Assembly (NCBI RefSeq): GCF_013205055.1
Contig: NZ_JABMLF010000007.1
Span: 1 to 64,000, forward strand
DNA: 64,000 nt
Direction: 5' to 3'
Origin: Rathayibacter sp. VKM Ac-2856
GTDB taxonomy: Bacteria; Actinomycetota; Actinomycetes; Actinomycetales; Microbacteriaceae
Shown here piece by piece: positions 7,637 to 15,301 of this stretch. Position numbers and translations under genes: made by a program. Each line of letters begins with the position of its first letter. Positions within the stretch are counted from its first letter, which is position 1. The notes under the pieces were generated by a model, which saw nothing but the letters and a program-made list of their open reading frames with translations, made no database searches and was not told where the DNA came from.

Positions 7637-8082
7637 CGACCTTGCTCGCTGTAGCGGTCAAGGATCTCGTCGTACGCGTCCGCGTCGATCAGGTGCTCAG
7701 TGAGAGCGCGACCTACTTCCTCGAACTCCCCCGGGTCCAAGGTGGTCCAGTCGTAGCCATCGCTGGGCGAGCCTGGACGATACGGCCAGCGGCCGAGCTC
7801 ATCGATGACTTGCTCCCGTGTCAGCTCTCCCGCGTCGTAGCGCTGGGCGATTTCGTAGGGCGTCGCGCCAGAGAACCCGGGACGCACGTCGGGCACTGCG
7901 GCCGCAGACTTCAACGCACTGTTGACCGACGGCTGCGAGATGCCGATGTCGCGGGCGAGCTGCGACTGAGTGGTGCCTTCGGCCGCCGTCCGCAACGCGC
8001 GGAGGTACGACACGCGGGTTACGACCTGCAAGCTGCGTAGCCGGCGAACAGTGTCCCCATTGGGCCTCTCAGCGATCGACAC
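7633..8082 (-). CDS. HTH-containing putative antitoxin of the zeta toxin
   Basis: About 149 residues. HTH at residues ~30-65 (TTQSQLARDIGISQPSVNSAL); acidic C-terminus (DDEFEEVGRALTEHLIDADAYDEI-like; the visible block is EEVGRALTEHLIDADAYDEI), which could wrap a toxin. I prefer the GTG at 8082, 8 nt after AGGAGG, over the GTG at 8091 that overlaps the Shine-Dalgarno. It precedes the toxin with a 4-bp overlap. A palindrome overlapping the upstream promoter/RBS (8097-8110) suggests autoregulation. It is not related in sequence to the classic epsilon antitoxin. Confidence 0.75.
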   Translation of the reverse strand: MSIAERPNGDTVRRLRSLQVVTRVSYLRALRTAAEGTTQSQLARDIGISQPSVNSALKSAAAVPDVRPGFSGATPYEIAQRYDAGELTREQVIDELGRWPYRPGSPSDGYDWTTLDPGEFEEVGRALTEHLIDADAYDEILDRYSEQGR

Positions 8083-8096
8083 GGCAACCACCTCCT

Positions 8097-8110
8097 ATAG
8101 AACATTCTAT
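8097..8110 (-). promoter_or_regulatory. Operator palindrome upstream of the antitoxin-toxin pair
   Basis: ATAGAA-CA-TTCTAT, 15 bp before the chosen GTG start, an AT-rich palindrome in GC-rich surroundings. It probably overlaps the -10 region and fits binding by the HTH antitoxin. Confidence 0.5.
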
Positions 8111-8136
8111 CCCATCGCGAGAGCAGCCGACAGAGG

Positions 8137-9432
8137 TCACCGTGCGTGCGCGGTTGCCAGTTCTCCCCAGTGCGTTGTCGCGCGCAGCGACAGCGCATCG
8201 CGTTTCATCGTCCACACCGGTCCTTTGCGGATGCCGGCGAGGCCAAGGCCGAGCGCGGAGCGGCCGTGGCGCTTCGTCACGGCGTCGATCGTGGCGCCGA
8301 GGCCCTTGGTGTCGAAGTCGTTGTCGAACACGTCCAGCAGGGCGTGGGAGCCCTTCGCAGACAAGTTGGTGAGGATGACGCCGGCGCGCACGTAGCGCGC
8401 ACCCTCGCGCAGCCTGGGCACAAGGGTGCCGGTGGCGGCCTTGACGATGGTCACCGGGTCGTCGGTGGGGACGGGGAAGCCGGCCATGCCGCCGGCGGAC
8501 TCGTAGGGCGCGTCGGCGTAAGGCGACGTCGACGCGAACACGCTCATCGTCTTGGTGACCGACCCCTGCGCTCGGAGGCGGTGCGCGGCACGCTGCGCGT
8601 AGACGGAGAGCACCTGTTCCATGTCCGCGATCGTCGTCACGGGTGAGGAAAACGAGCGCGAGAAGATCAGCTGGTCCCGGACCGTGCGTGCGGCCTCGAG
8701 CGGGATGCAGTCGATCCCGCGCAGCTCGTAGACGGAGCGCTGCAAGACGACGGAGAACTTCTTGCGGATGAGGATGGGATCGGCGTCGCGGAGGTCGCGG
8801 ATCGTGTGGATGTTCAGCTCTGCGAGGCGCTTCGCGGTGCGGCCGGCGACGCCCCACAGCTCGGTGACGTGTTGCGAGGCCATGAGGCCGTCCATCTGCT
8901 CGGGGGTGTACCAGTCGGTATCGCACACTCCCCCGAGGCTCGGGTGCTTCTTCGCCCCGCCCTTGTTGACGAACTTCGCGAGAGTCTTGCTCAGCCCGAA
9001 GCCGACGCACACCGGCAGGCCGACGTTCTTCGCGACGGCCGCGCGCATTGCTCGGCCGATCTTCTCCCGCTCCGTCACATCGCCGTCGACTCCGACGAAG
9101 CTCTCATCGATCGAGTACACCTCCTGCCAGGCGGAGTACCGGCCCAGCAGCTCCACGACGCGCGCGGACAGCTCGCCGTACAGCTCGTAGTTGCTCGAGC
9201 GGGCGATGACCTCCGGGAGTCGGCCGGCTCTGATCAGAGGTTCGATCTTGAACCAGGGGGTGCCGTTCTCGATGCCGAGCTGCTTCACCTCGTCAGAGCG
9301 GGCGACCACGCAGCCGTCGTTGTTCGACAGGACGACGACGGGCCGCCCGCTCAGCTTGGGATCGAACAGGCGCTCGCACGACACGTAGAAGGAATTGACG
9401 TCGATGAGGCCGATGCGGCGCTCAGAGCGCAC
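8137..9432 (-). CDS. umuC: DNA polymerase V subunit UmuC (Y-family, error-prone)
   Basis: 431 residues, normal for UmuC. Y-family catalytic motifs are visible: [13 protein letters not shown] at the N-terminus (first acidic residue) and [13 protein letters not shown] near residue 105 (acidic pair). Helix-hairpin region [20 protein letters not shown] follows, then little-finger domain and a C-terminal UmuC-type tail. It overlaps the end of umuD by 11 bp, so both are made from one SOS-controlled message. Performs translesion synthesis together with cleaved UmuD. Confidence 0.93.
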   Translation of the reverse strand: MRSERRIGLIDVNSFYVSCERLFDPKLSGRPVVVLSNNDGCVVARSDEVKQLGIENGTPWFKIEPLIRAGRLPEVIARSSNYELYGELSARVVELLGRYSAWQEVYSIDESFVGVDGDVTEREKIGRAMRAAVAKNVGLPVCVGFGLSKTLAKFVNKGGAKKHPSLGGVCDTDWYTPEQMDGLMASQHVTELWGVAGRTAKRLAELNIHTIRDLRDADPILIRKKFSVVLQRSVYELRGIDCIPLEAARTVRDQLIFSRSFSSPVTTIADMEQVLSVYAQRAAHRLRAQGSVTKTMSVFASTSPYADAPYESAGGMAGFPVPTDDPVTIVKAATGTLVPRLREGARYVRAGVILTNLSAKGSHALLDVFDNDFDTKGLGATIDAVTKRHGRSALGLGLAGIRKGPVWTMKRDALSLRATTHWGELATAHAR

Positions 9433-9871
9433 GGTGGAGCCGGTGCAGGCAGACGGTGACGACGCCCCACACCTGGAGGTCGCTCAGCTCGGGGACGACG
9501 ATCGGGGGATAGTCGGGGTTCTCGGCACGCAGCACCACTCCCCCGCGGTGCAGTTCGAGCCGCTTGACGGTCAGCTCGCCGTCGAGAATCGCGATGACGA
9601 CGCTGCCGTGGGTCGGTGTGATCGAGCGGTCGACCACGAGCTCGTCGCCGTCGCTGATGCCGGCGCCGGTCATGCTCTCGCCGGACACGCGGACGATGAA
9701 CGTCGAGGTCTTGTCGCGGATCAGGTGGTTGTTGAGGTCAAGAGAGCCGTCGAAGTAGTCCTGCGCCGGCGACGGGAAGCCTGCGGCCACCGCGTCGCCG
9801 GTGACGAGGAAGGCGATGGAGACGGCCTCCTCGGCCGGTGTGGCTATGCGGTCCACGACGGTGACGCTCAT
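9422..9871 (-). CDS. umuD: UmuD-like S24 peptidase / translesion polymerase subunit
   Basis: 149 residues if started at ATG 9871, which has GGAGGG 5 nt upstream; an ATG-like start 5 codons earlier is less likely. The catalytic Ser is in [10 protein letters not shown] (residues ~65) and the catalytic Lys in [11 protein letters not shown] (~105), as in LexA/UmuD; the self-cleavage site is probably the Ala-Gly in [11 protein letters not shown] (~30). No LexA DNA-binding domain, so this is UmuD, not a repressor. Regulated by the SOS box 20 bp upstream. Confidence 0.92.
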   Translation of the reverse strand: MSVTVVDRIATPAEEAVSIAFLVTGDAVAAGFPSPAQDYFDGSLDLNNHLIRDKTSTFIVRVSGESMTGAGISDGDELVVDRSITPTHGSVVIAILDGELTVKRLELHRGGVVLRAENPDYPPIVVPELSDLQVWGVVTVCLHRLHRAL

Positions 9872-9890
9872 GCCACCCTCCCTCACTTAG

Positions 9891-9906
9891 TCGAACGTGT
9901 GTTCGA
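9891..9906 (-). promoter_or_regulatory. LexA (SOS) box upstream of umuDC
   Basis: TCGAACGTGTGTTCGA fits the actinobacterial/Gram-positive SOS consensus CGAAC-N4-GTTCG exactly, with outer T/A also paired. It lies 20 bp upstream of the umuD start. Two more GTTCGA half-sites follow within 20 bp. Confidence 0.85.
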
Positions 9907-9991
9907 ATGCGTTCGAGTGTATGTCGACTCCACCGACATGCGATCACGGCCCAGGCGGCGGGCGGCTCGAAAGGTTTCGGTCAGGCGTGTC

Positions 9992-10023
9992 CTACCCAGA
10001 TACCTATATAGGTATCTGGGTAG
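9992..10023. promoter_or_regulatory. 32-bp palindrome upstream of parA (centromere/operator)
   Basis: Perfect 32-bp palindrome whose core AGATACCTATATAGGTATCT is repeated in the 40-bp palindrome at 11151-11190. Further half-sites (GCTATCTG, TAGGTATC, AAGATAGG) fill the gap to the parA start at 10061. Position and structure fit binding sites for the RHH partner protein, for both partition and autoregulation. Confidence 0.75.
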
Positions 10024-10060
10024 CTTGCTATCTGTGTAGGTATCAAGATAGGTTGCGACC

Positions 10061-10819
10061 ATGCAGACGATGATGATCTACAGCGAGAGCGGTGGTGCGA
10101 CCAAGAGCACCACCGCCGTCTCCCTGGCGACAGTGGCGGCGGAGGACGGCAAGCGCGTCATCCTGATCGACCTCGACCCGCGCGGGGCGACGACCAAGTG
10201 GCTCGACGCGCAGCCCGTCGACGTCGGCCTCGACGTCGGCGCGATCCTCGGCAACCAGGACCCGCGGGGGTGGGCGGACGAGCTGGCCGTGCCGTCACCG
10301 TTCCACGAGAACCTTCGAGTCATCCCGTCCGACCGCAGCGTGAGTGCCCGCGAGACGGACGACCCGGGGGAGGTCGGGCATCGTCTGGCCGATTCGCTCG
10401 AGGGAGTGCCTGCCGACCTGGTGATCATCGACTGCCCGAACCGCCAGGGCGGCTCACTGATCTTCAACGCTCTGACGGCGGCCGAATCGGTGATCTACGC
10501 GGCCACGCCGACCGCGGACGGCGTAGACGGGTTCCTGGGGGCACAGGAAAGCGTGATGCGCTACAACGCCACCAGCGGCCGCCAGGCGGTCGCTGAGGCC
10601 GGCATCATCGTCGGCGGCTACAAGGAGACGGTAACGCCGCGCGAGGCGACCCACAGCATCGAGCAGATGCGGGGGACGGGCCTTCTGCTGACGCCGCTCA
10701 TTCCACATCGGACGATCGTGGGGGAGGTCCGGTACTCGCACGACTGGTACGGCCGCTTCCGCAAGGGAGCCCCCGTCGCCCAGGCATACCGAGAACTCGC
10801 ACGAAAGGTGATCCGATGA
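10061..10819 (+). CDS. parA: ParA-family partition ATPase
   Basis: 252 residues. Deviant Walker A ESGGATKSTTAV at residues 8-20 (where many ParA have KGGVGKT), Walker A' LIDLDPRGAT at ~35-45, and IIDCPNRQG as Walker B at ~120-130. No N-terminal HTH, so it is a small type Ib ParA that relies on a separate DNA-binding partner. The partner gene overlaps by 4 bp and palindromes lie on both sides. It would act on the nucleoid to segregate the element. Confidence 0.93.
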   Translation: MQTMMIYSESGGATKSTTAVSLATVAAEDGKRVILIDLDPRGATTKWLDAQPVDVGLDVGAILGNQDPRGWADELAVPSPFHENLRVIPSDRSVSARETDDPGEVGHRLADSLEGVPADLVIIDCPNRQGGSLIFNALTAAESVIYAATPTADGVDGFLGAQESVMRYNATSGRQAVAEAGIIVGGYKETVTPREATHSIEQMRGTGLLLTPLIPHRTIVGEVRYSHDWYGRFRKGAPVAQAYRELARKVIR

Positions 10820-11136
10820 CCAACGAGGACCGCCCCCAGAGCCTTCCCGCTCGACGGGCACAGCCGGCGCCGGACCGGCGCGACCCGATTGACTCGAAGC
10901 CGCGCCCGGCGCCGGCCCCTGCTGCGGCCGCACCGGCGACGTCGGCCCCGGCGCGAACGGGTGCCACGGCTCCTCGTTCTCGGCCGCGGAAGGCTCCTAC
11001 GGAGGTTCTGCACGCCGATATCGAGGCGGAGCTGTCGTACTACGTCGAGGACCTGCGCGTCGCAACAGGACGAACCAAGCGCGACATTGTGGAGTCGGCG
11101 CTGCGCGAGTACCGCGATCGCAACCCGCTGGCCTAG
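10816..11136 (+). CDS. Ribbon-helix-helix centromere-binding partner of ParA
   Basis: 106 residues. A Pro/Ala/Arg-rich disordered N-terminus (~1-60) precedes a C-terminal ribbon-helix-helix-like domain (VLHADIEAELSYYVEDLRVA, then TKRDIVESALREYRDR). ATGA overlap with parA. In type Ib systems such proteins bind palindromic or repeated centromeres and stimulate ParA; the two palindromes bracketing the operon are obvious targets. Not a ParB nuclease-fold protein. Confidence 0.8.
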   Translation: MTNEDRPQSLPARRAQPAPDRRDPIDSKPRPAPAPAAAAPATSAPARTGATAPRSRPRKAPTEVLHADIEAELSYYVEDLRVATGRTKRDIVESALREYRDRNPLA

Positions 11137-11150
11137 CCAGCCGCGTGGTA

Positions 11151-11190
11151 CTAGATAGCCAGATACCTATATAGGTATCTGGCTATCTAG
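11151..11190. promoter_or_regulatory. 40-bp perfect palindrome downstream of the par operon
   Basis: Perfect over 40 bp (starts CTAGATAGCC, centre CCTATATAGG, ends GGCTATCTAG) with the same 20-bp core as the site at 9992-10023. It lies 15 bp after the partner gene stop. It might also act as a bidirectional terminator, but the shared AT-rich core indicates a centromere (parS-like) site. Confidence 0.75.
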
Positions 11191-11204
11191 CTTTTGACGG
11201 GGCG

Positions 11205-12332
11205 TCAGAGCGTGGCTGCGCACCAGGTTGTGACGGCCTTCTCGAAGACAGCCGGGTCAGCGTTCCATTCGAGGGCGTGAGCGGAGGGCCGGGCGGGCAC
11301 GAGAGGAGCCTGCTCGTGCGTCTGGCTGAACGCACGGGAGTCGCTGAACGGGGTGGTGCGGTCACCTTCGGAGTGGATCAGGAGTGCAGGCACGGGGACT
11401 TGCACTGACGCTCGGGTCCAGTCGAGAGCGTGGAAGTCCAACGGAACCGGCGACCCGAGGAGGCGGCTGAGGATCGGCGTCGCGAGGGCGGCTACGGCCG
11501 CGGAGGCGATGACGCGGGGGACGCCGGCATTGGCGGCGCTGTAGAGCACGCTGCTGCGCCAGCTGAGGACGGGGGAGACGAGGATCAGCCCGGCGATCTG
11601 CGAGCGGTGCGCCGAGCTCGTAGCGAGGCGCAGAGCGATCGACGCTCCGCTCGACCAGCCCACGAGCAGGACGCGGCGGGCTCCGCGCTCGAGGGCGAGA
11701 GCGATCGCGGCGTCGACGTCGGGCCACTCCGTCTGCCCCAGGGTGAAGGCATCCAGCGGCGCAGGCGGGCCTTCTCCGTCGCCTCGGAACGAGGGGACCA
11801 GTGAGGTGTACCCGGTGCTTCTGAGGGCGTGAACGGAGCGGAAAGCGCCGTCTCGTCCGGACAGGCTGCCGTGAACGTGGATCGCCCAGGTGCTCGCGGC
11901 GTCTCCGTCGCCGGGGAACAACCACGCGGGCGCGTCGCCCAGCTCGGTTGCTACCGGAACCTCCCGGGCCTCGGGGTCAAGTTCTTTCGCCGTGGCGAAC
12001 ACGTTGCCGATTGGTCGGCTGACGGAGCCGGCGGCGGGGGAGGGGCTGCCGGGAGGGACGGTCAGCGTTCGCTCGATGCCGTCCGCTCCGGTGCGCAGAA
12101 TCGGGCCGAGAACAGCGTGCCGAGATTCGTCGTCGTAGAGCAGCCCGAGGGTACCGTCCTGCTTGGTGATCGGCGTGGGCGCGAGCACGATGCGATCGGG
12201 CGCCGGAACGGCGGCGATTGGTGTCGGCTTGCTGCGCTGGGGTCGGATGACGCGGCCGGCCACGGTCGCGACGATCCCGGCGCCGGCGGCACCGACGACG
12301 GCGGCGGGGATCGCGATCCAGAGGGCTCCCAC
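11205..12332 (-). CDS. Membrane-anchored alpha/beta hydrolase
   Basis: 375 residues from GTG 12332, just after the upstream membrane gene. Residues ~5-25 form a hydrophobic segment (IAIPAAVVGAAGAGIVATVA), an anchor or signal. The hydrolase core follows: HVHGS oxyanion region (~155), nucleophile elbow VGWSSGASIALRLA (Ser ~240), and catalytic His likely in SAHALEWN near the C-terminus, with HSEGDRTTPF giving the Asp. Catalytic domain probably outside the membrane. Last gene of the XRE/ImmA operon; the substrate is unknown, and processing of a signal peptide or lipid is possible only as speculation. Confidence 0.8.
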   Translation of the reverse strand: MGALWIAIPAAVVGAAGAGIVATVAGRVIRPQRSKPTPIAAVPAPDRIVLAPTPITKQDGTLGLLYDDESRHAVLGPILRTGADGIERTLTVPPGSPSPAAGSVSRPIGNVFATAKELDPEAREVPVATELGDAPAWLFPGDGDAASTWAIHVHGSLSGRDGAFRSVHALRSTGYTSLVPSFRGDGEGPPAPLDAFTLGQTEWPDVDAAIALALERGARRVLLVGWSSGASIALRLATSSAHRSQIAGLILVSPVLSWRSSVLYSAANAGVPRVIASAAVAALATPILSRLLGSPVPLDFHALDWTRASVQVPVPALLIHSEGDRTTPFSDSRAFSQTHEQAPLVPARPSAHALEWNADPAVFEKAVTTWCAATL

Positions 12333-12337
12333 GGGGG

Positions 12338-13291
12338 CTACGCGGCCTTCCCGATGCCGTTGCCGCCGATGACCCGAGGGATGAATGCCCGGTCGGGTGA
12401 GATGAGCGCCCGCAGGCGCTCGAGCGCAGCACACGCGGCGGGGGTGAGGTCGATGTCCCCTCGAACCTGAGCGTTCTTGGTGCTCACGAGCACCTGCTGA
12501 GCGTGAGCGATGAGTCGGCGCTCTCCGAGATAGGTGGTGATGGTCGGCCGCTCGATGAGGTTGTGGCGGACGGCGTAGCGCGACGCGCGAGCGACGACGA
12601 GGCGGTGGCGGATGGGGAGAATGATCGCGGTCCATCCGATGCCCAGCATGATGATGAGCAGCCCGACAAAGAAGGGGATCTCTGCAGCGTTCCATGCGGA
12701 GTAACGGAAGGCGTCTCCGCCGTATCCGAAGTGCGAGGCGGTAAGGAAGCCGATTTCGATCAGGCATCCCACGGTTGTCACGGCGAAGCCGGTGGTGAAC
12801 ACGACCTGCACTCCGCGCCAGTTGCGGCGGGCGTTGATGATCGAGGAGACGGACAACCACACGAGAGTCGCCATGTAGGCCGATCCGTAGAGCCACACGG
12901 CTGTCTGGTCGAGGCGATCGATGATGAAGTCCTTGCTCGTGTCTCCGCGGTCGCGGATGAGCAGGAACGGGACGATGTAAGAGCCGAACATGAGGGCGAG
13001 GCCCCACCGGCTGCCGATGCGGCCTTCGCCGCCGGCGCGACGTCCGAGAGCTTCACGGAAGAACCAGAATGCGGACGTGGCCGCGAGGTCGCGGACGAGG
13101 GTGATCACGTTGGATCCACCCAACAAGGTGTCGTAGGTGTCGAACGGGACTGGCCAGCCGTAGGTGGAGAGGGCGACGATGCCGCTGACGGTGGCCCAGA
13201 ACGCGGGGCGACCGGCGGGTGACGCGATGGCACGGGGCGCGCGCACCATCACCAGGGCGATGAGGAGCGCGAGGCATACCTGCTGGATCAT
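12338..13291 (-). CDS. Multi-pass membrane protein of the MAB_1171c-like type
   Basis: 317 residues with about seven hydrophobic segments between residues 1 and 225, then a soluble C-terminal ~90 residues (TYLGERRLIAHAQQ ... LERLRALI). Topology and its fixed place behind an ImmA-like protease gene match the actinobacterial 'MAB_1171c family' (sometimes annotated transporter). Starts with ATGA overlap on the protease gene. It could sense or export a signal; the family function is not established. Confidence 0.7.
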   Translation of the reverse strand: MIQQVCLALLIALVMVRAPRAIASPAGRPAFWATVSGIVALSTYGWPVPFDTYDTLLGGSNVITLVRDLAATSAFWFFREALGRRAGGEGRIGSRWGLALMFGSYIVPFLLIRDRGDTSKDFIIDRLDQTAVWLYGSAYMATLVWLSVSSIINARRNWRGVQVVFTTGFAVTTVGCLIEIGFLTASHFGYGGDAFRYSAWNAAEIPFFVGLLIIMLGIGWTAIILPIRHRLVVARASRYAVRHNLIERPTITTYLGERRLIAHAQQVLVSTKNAQVRGDIDLTPAACAALERLRALISPDRAFIPRVIGGNGIGKAA

Positions 13292-13830
13292 CCGAAATAC
13301 GTTTCTTCGCTCGTCCTATTGAGTGTTTGGATGCGGCGGACCATGGCGAAGGCTACTTCTTCGACTGCAATCTCCGCCTTGGCTTCCACACTGTCCGGAT
13401 CGTCGGTAGGCGCGCAGAGGTGCGTGGCGCCGACCCTGCGGTCGGGGTGCACCAGGCGCGGGATCTGCTCGCTGAACCAGGCGTCGGGAGCGTAGACGAA
13501 GAGGATGTGAGCGAGCTCGTGGCAGGCGTTCTGGCTTTGGTAGTGCAGCTCGTCGCTCTCTCGGCAGACGACGGTGCCGAACTCGGCCGTGTCGATCCAC
13601 AAGCCGGTGACCGTTTTGAGGGCAGTGCTGGCGGAGGCGATCAAGTAGATGGGCTTGCCGTAGACCTTCTCGACAGCCGCTTGCAGGTCATCCCACGTCG
13701 CGGCCGCGGGAAGGGCGAGCTGCGCTACGAACTCGTCGGCGGCTTGGACGATGGAGCCGCTGCGACCCTGGCCGTTGCGGCGGAGCATCCGCCACCGGCC
13801 GCGGCCTCGTTCCGTGGAGTCTGACGCCAT
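13288..13830 (-). CDS. ImmA/IrrE-type metallopeptidase-like protein
   Basis: About 180 residues from ATG 13830 (GGAG 8 nt upstream); a longer form from 13866 is possible. The zinc motif HELAH is in NACHELAHILFVYAPD (~residue 110), and a downstream acidic helix EAKAEIAVEEVAFA supplies the third ligand. ImmA-type enzymes cleave their cognate HTH repressor to release transfer of elements such as ICEBs1. The XRE repressor gene lies directly upstream (gap ~96 bp), which supports the same role here. Confidence 0.85.
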   Translation of the reverse strand: MASDSTERGRGRWRMLRRNGQGRSGSIVQAADEFVAQLALPAAATWDDLQAAVEKVYGKPIYLIASASTALKTVTGLWIDTAEFGTVVCRESDELHYQSQNACHELAHILFVYAPDAWFSEQIPRLVHPDRRVGATHLCAPTDDPDSVEAKAEIAVEEVAFAMVRRIQTLNRTSEETYFG

Positions 13831-13926
13831 AGATGGACTCCGTTCGCCTGGCCGGGACAAGCTCATCCACTTTAGACGGCATTGCGCGCAGGGCGAAGCT
13901 GCGAGCCCGGCGGGGCGGAGCGTGCG

Positions 13927-14625
13927 CTAGCGGCGCAGCTCGGTGACGATTTCGGAGACGACGGCAGCGATGCCGCGCAGCTCGGCGGGCTCAATCGTGC
14001 CGAGGGAGCGCGCAGCGACGCGCTCGATGCCGAGGGTGCGCATGGCACCGTCGAATCCCAGCCGCGCCTCCACGGCTTCGACCAGCTCGGGATCGTCGCG
14101 AAGTAGGTAGTCAGGGTCGATGTCGAGTGCTTCGGCCACGGCGAAGAGTACGTCGACTCTCGGCGCGGAGGGGAGTTGCCCGGTCATGAGCAGGCCCCAT
14201 TCTTGGCGGTCGATCGAGGCCCCGCTGAGGAGAAGGATCTCGGAGATTTTGGTGCGGGAAGAGGTCGCATCGAGGCCACGTGAGTTGAAAACGAGCGAGA
14301 GACGGCGCGCCAGTTCGGCGGGCCGGAGTGCGCTGGATTCTTCACCCGTGGTGTTCCCGTCTACGACGTAGCCAACCAACTCCTTGAAGGCTACGCGCCC
14401 GCGAAGTTGCTTCACGAGTGCATCCAGGTCGGCGTTGGTGGCGTGCACGAGGGCAAGAAGTACCGGTACCGGCATATCTCGCTCGCCCTTGATGTAGCGA
14501 AGGACGGTCCGATAGGGGAGGCCGGCTCTTTCGGCCGCGGCCTTCACGTTGAAACCGGCTTCGTAGATGGCGCTCTTGACGGCCTCGCCTATTGCGGCAT
14601 TGACGTTCGTTGAGTCCACCTCCAC
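13927..14625 (-). CDS. XRE-like regulator with two DNA-binding segments, probable transfer repressor
   Basis: 232 residues from GTG 14625. First HTH at ~residues 25-55 (NVKAAAERAGLPYRTVLRYI); second XRE-like region at ~100-190 (RPAELARRLSLVFNSRG ... LFAVAEALDIDPDYLL). Divergent from the transfer operon and first of the XRE/ImmA operon. Two dyads lie in the shared intergenic region (14677-14714), the likely operators. Similar dyads at 29274 and 31733 suggest a wider regulon. Confidence 0.85.
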   Translation of the reverse strand: MEVDSTNVNAAIGEAVKSAIYEAGFNVKAAAERAGLPYRTVLRYIKGERDMPVPVLLALVHATNADLDALVKQLRGRVAFKELVGYVVDGNTTGEESSALRPAELARRLSLVFNSRGLDATSSRTKISEILLLSGASIDRQEWGLLMTGQLPSAPRVDVLFAVAEALDIDPDYLLRDDPELVEAVEARLGFDGAMRTLGIERVAARSLGTIEPAELRGIAAVVSEIVTELRR

Positions 14626-14676
14626 ACCACGATTCTAGGTCGGCGGGTGTCGCCTGCCGTCAGTGTAGACAGGCAG

Positions 14677-14714
14677 TGTCCCATTTGGGCAACTTTCGAG
14701 TGTCCAAACGGGCA
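14677..14714. promoter_or_regulatory. Paired operators between the XRE operon and the transfer operon
   Basis: TGTCCCATTTGGGCA (14677-14691) and TGTCCAAACGGGCA (14701-14714) share TGTCC and GGGCA ends, 24 bp apart on the same face. A plus-strand -10-like TAGATT follows ~10 bp later, so binding would block the transfer operon promoter. Confidence 0.65.
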
Positions 14715-14760
14715 GTTCTGGTCTAGATTGGTGCTCACGGCGATGAAGGGGACCACCGGC

Positions 14761-15297
14761 ATGAAGCACACACGGCAGCGCAACAGCGTTCAGCTCGGCG
14801 CGGTCGCCGTCGCAGTCGGGCTCGCCTTGGCGGGTTGCTCGAGCAGCGAACCGGCGGTGCAAACGTCCTCAGGCTCGACTCCTTCTGTATCGGCCACGCC
14901 CTCCGTTGAGGCATCCGCTGAGGAGACGCCCGATGCCGAGTCGGTGCCGCACGACCACGACGCCGAAGCTGACCCGGATGTCGAAACCGACTCGACGGCT
15001 CTCGCGACCCGCGCAGTGACACTGTTCTGTCGTCCGTCCCTCGACTACGACACGTGGATCGCTGAGCTGTACCCGGTGCTGTCGCAGGCTGCGGCGGTTG
15101 CTTACGAAACCGTCGACCCGGCGAACGTGCCCTGCACGGGCGTCACCGGTACCGCGCAGATTCGGGACACCGACGGTGCCTACACCTCGCGCGTCCTGGT
15201 CCCCACGGATGCCGGCGACTACTCGGTGTACGTGCACCGCCCCCTCGACACCTCTCCGTGGGCTGTCGAGCAGATCACCCCCTTGGCATCGGAGTAA
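14761..15297 (+). CDS. Lipoprotein, first gene of the transfer operon
   Basis: 178 residues. Signal peptide with lipobox LAGC (VGLALAGCSSSE, cleavage before Cys ~26), then a Ser/Thr/Glu-rich linker and a small globular domain with two Cys (LFCRPSLD and NVPCTG, likely a disulfide). ATG 14761 chosen: AAGGGGA lies 11 nt upstream; an earlier in-frame ATG at 14743 has none. Exported and membrane-anchored; probably a cell-envelope accessory of the mating apparatus. Four bases separate it from the next gene. Confidence 0.8.
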   Translation: MKHTRQRNSVQLGAVAVAVGLALAGCSSSEPAVQTSSGSTPSVSATPSVEASAEETPDAESVPHDHDAEADPDVETDSTALATRAVTLFCRPSLDYDTWIAELYPVLSQAAAVAYETVDPANVPCTGVTGTAQIRDTDGAYTSRVLVPTDAGDYSVYVHRPLDTSPWAVEQITPLASE

Positions 15298-15301
15298 CCC
15301 G

